Part shown: positions 1 to 6,134 of the stretch, in pieces | Position numbering within the stretch: position 1 is the stretch's first letter | Layout: every line of letters begins with the position of its first letter | Notes under the pieces: generated by a model | What the model was told of the DNA's origin: nothing | The model's database searches: none | Seen by the model: the letters and a program-made list of their open reading frames with translations, nothing else | Assembly: GCA_027403435.1 (NCBI GenBank) | Contig: DAHZDR010000287.1 | Span: forward strand, 1-8,538 | DNA length: 8,538 bases | Source of the DNA: Deltaproteobacteria bacterium | GTDB taxonomy: Bacteria > Desulfobacterota > Binatia > Binatales > Binataceae | Reading direction: 5' to 3' | Position numbers and translations under genes: made by a program

Positions 1-1226
1 GCGGTCAGCACGAGCGCCGCGCCGGCTTTCGCCCGGCCGAGGCTCATCAGATGGGCGGATCGTTCGCCGCGCGCGCGATTTCCCACCTGATCGTGCGTTT
101 GCAGATAGCCAAGGAACTTGTGGCCGTCCAATCCGAGCGGCGGACGGCCGTGGCGTCGGCCGCGATGGCGCGAGTGGCGGCCGTCATACACCCAGGCCGA
201 ACGGAGCGCCTTGGCCAGATCGGCAAGCGCGCCGAAATCCTCGTAATAGCCGGCGCGCTCTCCGGTCAGCACGGCATGCAGCGCGTGATGGAAATCGTCG
301 GACCATTGCGCGGCGACGCCGTAGCCGCCGATTTCGACCGGCCGCACGATCCGCGGGTCGTTGAGGTCGCTCTCAGCGATCAGCACGAGGCGGCGGCCGA
401 GCCGTTTTTCGAGCGCGGCGACTTCGGCGGCCAGTTGTTCGAGAAAATGGATCGCGGAGGTATCGAGGATCGCGTGGACCGCGTCGATCCGCAGGCCGTC
501 GGCATGATAATCGGCAAGCCAGGCGATCGCGTTGTCGCAAAAGAAGCGGCGGACCTCGTCGCCGCCCGGACCGTCGAAATTAACCGCGTCGCCCCACGGC
601 GTCGCGTAGCGTTTGGTCAGATAGGGGCCGAAACGCGGCAGATAGTTGCCGCTTGGACCGAAGTGGTTGTAAACCACGTCGATCAGGACGGCGAGTCCGC
701 GCGCGTGACAGGCGTCGATCAGCGCCTTGAGGCCATCGGGACCGCCGTAGGCGTGATGGGGCGCGAATAGATCGACGCCGTCGTAGCCCCATCCGCGATC
801 GCCTGAAAACTCCGCCGGCGGCATCAGTTCGACGTGCGTGACGCCCAGGTCCGCGAGATGGCCGAGGCGTTCGATCGCGGCGGCGAAGGTTCCGGCGGGC
901 GTGAAGGTTCCGACGTGCAATTCATAGACGAGCGCGTCTGCCAGCGGCGGCGCGTTCCAGTCCCGATCGCTCCAGCGGAAAGCCGCGTGATCGACGATGC
1001 GCGAGGGTCCATGCACGCCGCAGGGCTGGAAGCGCGAGCGCGGATCCGGCAACGGCGGTTCGGCGCCGTCGATAATGAAGGCGTAATCTGCGCCCGGCGC
1101 GGCAAGCGGCGTATCGATCGACCACCATCCGCCGTCGCCGCGCGCCATCGGCAGGCGCTCGCCGGCGATCGCGAGATGCATGGTCGCGGCGTTCGGCGCC
1201 CATACCCGGAGTTCCATCGAATTCAT
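1..1226 (-). CDS. treZ: Malto-oligosyltrehalose trehalohydrolase TreZ, 3' end beyond window
   Basis: Hydrolyses the alpha-1,4 bond next to the terminal trehalose unit of maltooligosyltrehalose, releasing free trehalose and a shortened glucan; a cytoplasmic partner of TreY. The 408 visible residues begin with a CBM48-like beta domain (about 4-85, RVWAPNA). The GH13 barrel follows, with region I DVVYNH at 183-188, region II GLRIDAVHAI with nucleophile Asp248, region III LIAESDLND with acid/base Glu285, and region IV QTHDQVGNR with Asp379. These motif variants are typical of TreZ (GH13_10). The family is usually about 560-600 residues, so the C-terminal 150-190 should lie left of base 1; this is a window edge, not a truncation. 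Two in-frame ATGs, at 1226 and 1217 (MNSMEL), are possible starts. Neither has a Shine-Dalgarno sequence, and the upstream one is chosen only by convention. No signal peptide is seen. Confidence 0.97.
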   Translation of the reverse strand, partial: MNSMELRVWAPNAATMHLAIAGERLPMARGDGGWWSIDTPLAAPGADYAFIIDGAEPPLPDPRSRFQPCGVHGPSRIVDHAAFRWSDRDWNAPPLADALVYELHVGTFTPAGTFAAAIERLGHLADLGVTHVELMPPAEFSGDRGWGYDGVDLFAPHHAYGGPDGLKALIDACHARGLAVLIDVVYNHFGPSGNYLPRFGPYLTKRYATPWGDAVNFDGPGGDEVRRFFCDNAIAWLADYHADGLRIDAVHAILDTSAIHFLEQLAAEVAALEKRLGRRLVLIAESDLNDPRIVRPVEIGGYGVAAQWSDDFHHALHAVLTGERAGYYEDFGALADLAKALRSAWVYDGRHSRHRGRRHGRPPLGLDGHKFLGYLQTHDQVGNRARGERSAHLMSLGRAKAGAALVLT

Positions 1227-1245
1227 CGCCGCGCGCGCGCCGCCG
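1227..1245 (-). other. treY-treZ spacer, all G/C, no ribosome binding site
   Basis: The 19 nt between the treY stop codon (TGA at 1248-1246) and the first treZ ATG contain only G and C, largely alternating GCGC. No purine-rich Shine-Dalgarno core is present at a usable distance. The nearest GAGGA-like stretch lies inside the treY end (about 1259-1263), more than 30 nt from the ATG. TreZ translation is therefore probably coupled to termination of treY (inference). Confidence 0.7.
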
Positions 1246-3900
1246 TCACGCGCCGGGTTCCTCGCGCTCGAGCAGCGCGACCGGAAAGCGCGCGAGCAGG
1301 GTGGCGATCGGAATCGCGCCGCCATGACGAAGCTCGCCGGTCATCAGGTCGCGCCAGCGCCCCGCCGGAATTTCGAGCGTGGCGCCTTCCCAGTTATCGG
1401 CCAGCCGAATCGGCAGGCGCGGAACCAGCGTGAGCGCGCCCGAACCGCGGATAAACGCGAGCGCATGGAGGGCGCGGCCGCCCTCGGCGCTGAGCGGTTG
1501 GTAGGCCGCGGCGCGGCCGAAGAGTTCGGGCCGGCGGCGGCGCAGGTCGAGCGCGTGGCGAATCGTCCAGAGTTTGGGCAGGCCGTCGTCGGCGCGGGCC
1601 AGAATCTCTTCGACGGTCGCGCGCCGCGCGGCTTCGAGCAGGCGGCGGCGCGGCGCGTAATCGACCGGCCGGCGATTGTCGGGATCGACCAGCGCGAGAT
1701 TCCAGAGTTCGCAGCCCTGGTAGAAATCGGGAACGCCGGGAGCGGTCAGCTTGATCAGCGTTTGGGCGAGCGAGTTGATCCGCCCGGGCCATACCAAGGG
1801 CGCGACGAAGCGTTCCAGATCCGCGATAAATTCGGCGTTGGCGTAAACGCCCTCGATGAAGCCGTCGAGCGTGCGTTCGTACTCGGGATTCGGGTTGTTC
1901 CAGTTGGTATGGATTTTGGCTTCGCGCGCGGCCTTGCGCATGTATTCGCGAGCGCGTTCGCATTCGAGCGGCCAGGCGCCGATCAGCGTCTGATAAAACA
2001 GGTATTCGGCGTTGATGTCGGCGAGGCCGCCGCGCCACCACGGCCGATTCATCTCGGCCCATCCGCGCACCGCGGCCGCCCATTGCGTGGGAATTTCGGC
2101 GAGCAGCCAAAGCCGAGCGCGCACGTCCTCGGAGCGTTTCGTATCGTGCGTCGACGTGGCGAGCATCGTGAGCGGCCAGCGCTCCTGAACCTCGGCCATG
2201 CGGCGATGGAATTCCTCGGGCGCGATCGCGAAACGGCCGGGGTCGCCGCCGACTTCGTTGAGCGCGGCCATCCGGTGGTAGCGATAAAAGGCGGTGTCTT
2301 CGATCGACTTGGCCATCACCGGCCCGGTGAACTGCTGAAAGCGCATCGCCAGCTCGGTTTCCAGCCGCCCGCTATAGCGCAGAGTCAGAATGTCGCCCAG
2401 AAAATCGAACAGCCGGCGATCGATTTCGGGACGATCGAGCATGGCGGCCGCGATCGCAGCGGCGATGCGGGCGCGATCGTCGGGATGGATCGGCGCGCCT
2501 TCCCTGACGTAGGTGCGATAGACGCCGAACCGGGCCGCGGTGGCGCAAAGCGCCTCATGGACTTCGTGGCGGGTGTAATCGCGGCGGCGCGGATGGAGTT
2601 CGCAGACCTCGACCAAGAGCGCGGTCAGCCGGCTGAGATCGCTGCCCAGCACGTCGCGCATCACGAGGTCTTTTTGCTCCAGCACAAGCCGCGGGAAATC
2701 GGCGCGCTCGCCAGTCAGATCGTTATAAAAGCGGGTCAGCGGACGCTCGCCGGCCGGATCGATCATCAGGCCGCCGATCAGATTCATGAAGTCGTAGCCG
2801 GTGGTTCCGCCGATCGGCCATGATTCGCGCAGAGACTCGTCCGCCGCGAGAATTTTTTCGACGACGATCCATCCGTCGGCGCGCGCCCGGCGTATCCGCG
2901 CCAGATAGTCATCGGGGTCGCGCAGCCCGTCGATATGATCGATGCGCACGCCGTCAATCACGCCTTCGGCGAGCCATCGCAGCACCAGCGCGTGCGTGTC
3001 CCTGAAAACGCGATCGTCCTCCATCCTGAGGCCGACCAGCGTGTTGATGTCGAAGAAACGGCGGTATCCAAGATCGCGCGAAGCGGCGCGCCAATAGGCA
3101 AGGCGATAATTCTGGCGTTCGAGCAGGGCGTGCAGGGCGGACGGATCGCGGTTGAAGCCGGCGATAACCTCGTCGATCGCGGCGCCGGCGCTGGCGCGAT
3201 CGCGAAGCAGCCGCGCGAGTTGCGCGCGCAGGACGTCTTTGTCGCGATGGCGGCGGCGGGTGCTTGCGAAATCGGTCGCGGTGGGCAGCGGCAGACGGCC
3301 GAAGGCGTCCGCAAGAAAGGCGAGTTCATCGGAGCCGCAGCGTTCGGCGGCGGCGGCAAGAATCGTGTCGAGCGAACGCGGCGCCACCGGAAAGCGATGT
3401 TCGTGATACCTGACGGCGAGTTCGGCGCCGTCGCGCTCGACGCGGATTTCTCCGGACTCGAGCACTTCGCCGTACTGATCGCCGAGCACCGGCAGCAACA
3501 CGGCATTGCGCAGCCGCATCTCGGGCGTATCCCAATCGACGTCGAAATAGGCGGCGTAATTGCTTGCCGGGCCGTTTTCCAGCACGTCCCACCACCATGG
3601 ATTATACGGACTGACTATCGCCATGTGGTTGTGGACGATATCGAGCACCTGGCCCAACCGACGGGCGCCCAGCGCCGCGCACATCCGCGCGTGGCCCGCG
3701 GCGCCGCCCAGTTCGGCGTCGACGCGGGAGTGATCGACGACGTCGTAGCCGTGGGAACTGCCGGGCGAGGCCTGCAGCAGCGGCGAACAATAAACGTGGC
3801 TGATTCCCAGATCGGCGAGATAATCGGCCAGCGCCGCGGCGTCGTCGAAAGTGAAGCCGGCGTGGAATTGCAGGCGATAAGTGGCGCGCGGATCGGCCAT
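1246..3900 (-). CDS. treY: Malto-oligosyltrehalose synthase TreY
   Basis: Intramolecular transglucosylase that converts the reducing-end alpha-1,4 bond of a maltodextrin or glycogen chain to alpha,alpha-1,1, giving a non-reducing maltooligosyltrehalose for TreZ. The protein has 884 residues, within the range of long bacterial TreY proteins. The N-terminus (TYRLQFHAGFTFDDA, then HVYCSPLLQASPGSSHGYDV) is the TreY signature. GH13 motifs are region I DIVHNH at 87-92, region II GVRIDHIDGL with nucleophile Asp321, region III WIVVEKIL with acid/base Glu348, and region IV TSTHDTKRSEDVRARL with His585-Asp586. The long insertions between regions I-II and III-IV are normal for GH13_26. C-terminal signatures PGVPDFYQGCELW (721-733) and LVDPDNRRPVDY (737-748) are intact. 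The ATG at 3900 has a GAGG ribosome binding site and lies 17 nt after glgB. No frameshift or missing catalytic residue is seen. Confidence 0.98.
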   Translation of the reverse strand: MADPRATYRLQFHAGFTFDDAAALADYLADLGISHVYCSPLLQASPGSSHGYDVVDHSRVDAELGGAAGHARMCAALGARRLGQVLDIVHNHMAIVSPYNPWWWDVLENGPASNYAAYFDVDWDTPEMRLRNAVLLPVLGDQYGEVLESGEIRVERDGAELAVRYHEHRFPVAPRSLDTILAAAAERCGSDELAFLADAFGRLPLPTATDFASTRRRHRDKDVLRAQLARLLRDRASAGAAIDEVIAGFNRDPSALHALLERQNYRLAYWRAASRDLGYRRFFDINTLVGLRMEDDRVFRDTHALVLRWLAEGVIDGVRIDHIDGLRDPDDYLARIRRARADGWIVVEKILAADESLRESWPIGGTTGYDFMNLIGGLMIDPAGERPLTRFYNDLTGERADFPRLVLEQKDLVMRDVLGSDLSRLTALLVEVCELHPRRRDYTRHEVHEALCATAARFGVYRTYVREGAPIHPDDRARIAAAIAAAMLDRPEIDRRLFDFLGDILTLRYSGRLETELAMRFQQFTGPVMAKSIEDTAFYRYHRMAALNEVGGDPGRFAIAPEEFHRRMAEVQERWPLTMLATSTHDTKRSEDVRARLWLLAEIPTQWAAAVRGWAEMNRPWWRGGLADINAEYLFYQTLIGAWPLECERAREYMRKAAREAKIHTNWNNPNPEYERTLDGFIEGVYANAEFIADLERFVAPLVWPGRINSLAQTLIKLTAPGVPDFYQGCELWNLALVDPDNRRPVDYAPRRRLLEAARRATVEEILARADDGLPKLWTIRHALDLRRRRPELFGRAAAYQPLSAEGGRALHALAFIRGSGALTLVPRLPIRLADNWEGATLEIPAGRWRDLMTGELRHGGAIPIATLLARFPVALLEREEPGA

Positions 3901-3906
3901 TGGCAG

Positions 3907-3910
3907 CCTC
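3907..3910 (-). promoter_or_regulatory. Ribosome binding site of treY
   Basis: GAGG on the minus strand, six nt before the treY ATG at 3900 and inside the 17-nt glgB-treY spacer. It is the best-placed Shine-Dalgarno sequence among the three starts in the window, and it supports 3900 as the start. Confidence 0.7.
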
Positions 3911-3917
3911 GCGCGCG

Positions 3918-6134
3918 CTATCCGCGCGGGAGCTCAAGCCATAGCGCGGCGAGCGGCGGCAGCGTCAGCGTCAGCGAATGGCCCAGGCCGTGATGCGGAA
4001 CCGGCACGGCCGCGATCGCGCCGCCGTTGCCGAGGTTGCCGCCGCCGAAATAGACGGAATCGGTGTTAAGAATTTCGCGATACACGCCCGCCGACGGCGC
4101 GCCGACGCGATAGCCATAGCGCGCCACCGGCGAGAAATTGCATACGCACAGCATCCGCCGCCCGCTCTTCGGCGCGGTCCGTATGAACGCGATTACGTTA
4201 TCGTCGGCGTTGTCGGCGTCCACAAAATGAAAGCCCGCCGGATCGGCGTCGGCTTCCCACAACGCCGGCTCCGCCCGATAAATCCGATTAAGTTCGCGGA
4301 CCAGGCTTTGCAACTGGCGATGCTCCGGCTGTTCGAGCAAATCCCAGTCGAGGCTTTCATCGTGGTTCCATTCGCGCCATTGGCCGAACTCGCCGCCCAT
4401 GAACAGCATTTTCTTGCCCGGCCGCGCCCACATATAGGCATAGAGCGCGCGCAGATTGGCGAACTGCCGCCAGCGATCGCCCGGCATCTTCGAGAGCATC
4501 GAACGCTTGCCGTGCGCCACTTCGTCATGCGACAGCGGCAGAATGAAATTTTCGGTCCATGCGTATAGAAAACCGAAGGTTACGTCACGCTGATGGTAGC
4601 GGCGGTAGATCGGATCCGTGGCGAAATAATTGAGCGTATCGTGCATCCAGCCCATGTCCCATTTGAAGCCGAAGCCGAGGCCGCCCAGGTAGGTCGGCCG
4701 GCTCACCGCCGGCCAATCCGTCGATTCCTCCGCGATCATCATGATTCCGGGATGGTTCGCGTAAGCCGCCTCATTCAGCGCCTTGATGAAATCGATCGCC
4801 TCGAGATTTTCGCGGCCGCCGTACTGGTTGGGTATCCATTCCCCGTTGCGCCTGGCGTAGTCCAGATACAGCATCGAGGCGACCGCGTCCACGCGCAGGC
4901 CGTCGGCATGGTATTCGCCCAGCCAATATAGCGCGTTGGCGATCAGGAAATTGCGCACTTCGTTGCGGCCGAAGTTGAATATGTAAGTATCCCATTCGGG
5001 ATGGAATCCCTTGCGGGCGTCCAGATGTTCGTAGAGCGCGGTGCCGTCGAAGCGTCCGAGCGCGAAAGCGTCGGTGGGAAAGTGCGCCGGCACCCAGTCC
5101 AGAATCACGCCGATTCCGCGCTGGTGCAGATGATCGACGAGATATTTGAAATCATCGGGACCGCCCCAGCGCGCGGCCGGCGCGAAATACCCCGTCACCT
5201 GATAACCCCAGGAGCCGGAGAACGGATGCTCCATGACCGGCATCAACTCGACATGGGTGAAGCCCATATCGCTGGCATAGTCGGCAAGCAGCGGCGCGAT
5301 TTCCCGGTAAGTGAGCTGGCGATGGCCTTCCCCGGGCACGCGCCGCCAGGAGCCGAGATGGACTTCGTAAATCGCCAGCGGCGAGCCGAGCGCGTCGCGG
5401 CGCGCGCGCGCCGCCATCCATTCGCCGTCGCCGAATTTGTAAGTTGAACGATGAACGATCGACGCGGTTGCGGGCGGGACCTCGACGGCCGTCGCGAAGG
5501 GATCGGCCTTGAGCGTCGGATTGCCGGTCAGCGCGCGCAGTTCGAACTTGTAACGCGCCTCTGGCGGGAGACCCGGAATGAACAACTCCCACACGCCCGA
5601 CGATCCCAGCTCGCGCATCATGTGGAGCCGCCCGTCCCAGCCATTGAAATCGCCGACGACGCTGACGCCGCGCGCGTTCGGCGCCCATACCGCGAAGGCG
5701 ACGCCCGCGACGCCGGCGATTTCATGCTGATGCGCCCCGAGCTTTTCGTAAACGCGTTCGTGGCGGCCTTCGTTCCACAAATGCAAGTCCAGGTCGCCGA
5801 TCGTCGGCAAAAAGGCGTAGGGATCGCGCACGGTCACGACGCCGCCGTCGCCGTATTGCGCGCGCAATTCATAGGGAAACACTTCGGCGCGATCGCCAAT
5901 CAGGACCTCGAACAGTCCGGTCTCGCCGAGCTGGCCCATCCGCCACGGAGGCGCGCCGGCGGCGATTACCGAAACCTGGCGCGCGTCCGGCCGAAAGGCC
6001 CGCACGACCACTCCCGCCGGCGTCGGATGGGCGCCGAGGATCGCGTGCGGGTTCGGATGGCGCAGCGAAAGCAGGCGATCCAGCTCCTCGGGCGCGACCC
6101 CGCCATTGTCAGTCGTCCGCGCTTCATGCTCCAT
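3918..6134 (-). CDS. glgB: 1,4-alpha-glucan (glycogen) branching enzyme GlgB
   Basis: Cuts an alpha-1,4-glucan chain and re-attaches the piece through an alpha-1,6 bond, making branched glycogen-like glucan in the cytoplasm. The 738 residues match the long two-CBM48 form of the family (E. coli GlgB is about 728). The first CBM48 (about 25-110) begins LRHPNPHAILGAHP. The second (about 140-225) carries FAVWAPNARGVSVVGDFNGW. GH13_9 motifs are region I ILDWVPAHF at 344-352, region II DGLRVDAVASM with nucleophile Asp416, region III MMIAEESTDWP with acid/base Glu469, and region IV LPLSHDEVAHGK with Asp537. Their spacing equals the E. coli Asp405/Glu458/Asp526 spacing. The signature GGLGFGFKWDMGWMHDTL (484-501) and MGGEFGQWREWNHD (579-592) are present, followed by a C-terminal beta domain ending LWLELPRG. 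The start at 6134 overlaps the end of treS-mak by 11 bp, which suggests coupled expression. In a GlgE-type pathway it would branch the chains made by GlgE. Confidence 0.98.
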   Translation of the reverse strand: MEHEARTTDNGGVAPEELDRLLSLRHPNPHAILGAHPTPAGVVVRAFRPDARQVSVIAAGAPPWRMGQLGETGLFEVLIGDRAEVFPYELRAQYGDGGVVTVRDPYAFLPTIGDLDLHLWNEGRHERVYEKLGAHQHEIAGVAGVAFAVWAPNARGVSVVGDFNGWDGRLHMMRELGSSGVWELFIPGLPPEARYKFELRALTGNPTLKADPFATAVEVPPATASIVHRSTYKFGDGEWMAARARRDALGSPLAIYEVHLGSWRRVPGEGHRQLTYREIAPLLADYASDMGFTHVELMPVMEHPFSGSWGYQVTGYFAPAARWGGPDDFKYLVDHLHQRGIGVILDWVPAHFPTDAFALGRFDGTALYEHLDARKGFHPEWDTYIFNFGRNEVRNFLIANALYWLGEYHADGLRVDAVASMLYLDYARRNGEWIPNQYGGRENLEAIDFIKALNEAAYANHPGIMMIAEESTDWPAVSRPTYLGGLGFGFKWDMGWMHDTLNYFATDPIYRRYHQRDVTFGFLYAWTENFILPLSHDEVAHGKRSMLSKMPGDRWRQFANLRALYAYMWARPGKKMLFMGGEFGQWREWNHDESLDWDLLEQPEHRQLQSLVRELNRIYRAEPALWEADADPAGFHFVDADNADDNVIAFIRTAPKSGRRMLCVCNFSPVARYGYRVGAPSAGVYREILNTDSVYFGGGNLGNGGAIAAVPVPHHGLGHSLTLTLPPLAALWLELPRG

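Larger units (their letters stand above)
533..5896. repeat. Dispersed GCGATCGC (HIP1-type) palindromes
   Basis: By hand scan, the octamer GCGATCGC occurs nine times: 533-540, 795-802, 1165-1172, 2222-2229, 2450-2457, 3196-3203, 4012-4019, 4473-4480 and 5889-5896. All lie inside treZ, treY or glgB, none in treS-mak. Its core CGATCG occurs about 28 times across the whole window. Five octamers encode Ala-Ile-Ala and four encode Asp-Arg, so two reading frames give the same DNA word. Favoured codons (GCG, ATC, GAT, CGC) may account for part or all of this. No function is claimed. Confidence 0.6.

Noticed and set aside
1..1226. treZ as a truncated pseudogene
   Set aside because: The frame is open to the window edge and all four catalytic regions are intact; only the window ends here.
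1227..1245. Terminator or hairpin in the GC-only treY-treZ spacer
   Set aside because: The spacer is self-complementary only because it alternates G and C. There is no loop-plus-T-tract structure, and treZ follows directly.
1180..2823. Long plus-strand open frame (547 codons) opposite treY and the treZ start
   Set aside because: It lies antisense to clearly conserved treY and treZ sequence. Its translation is an Arg/Ala/Glu/Gln-rich mix with no recognisable domain. Long antisense frames are expected in GC-rich genes because the reverse complements of stop codons are rare.
2935..3993. Plus-strand open frame (352 codons) opposite the 5' half of treY
   Set aside because: Antisense shadow of treY. 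It runs across the glgB-treY junction, has no ribosome site that I can see, and resembles no known protein.
6124..6127. ATGA stop-start overlap at the end of treS-mak
   Set aside because: The ATG at 6127 is out of frame with glgB. The in-frame glgB start is the ATG at 6134.
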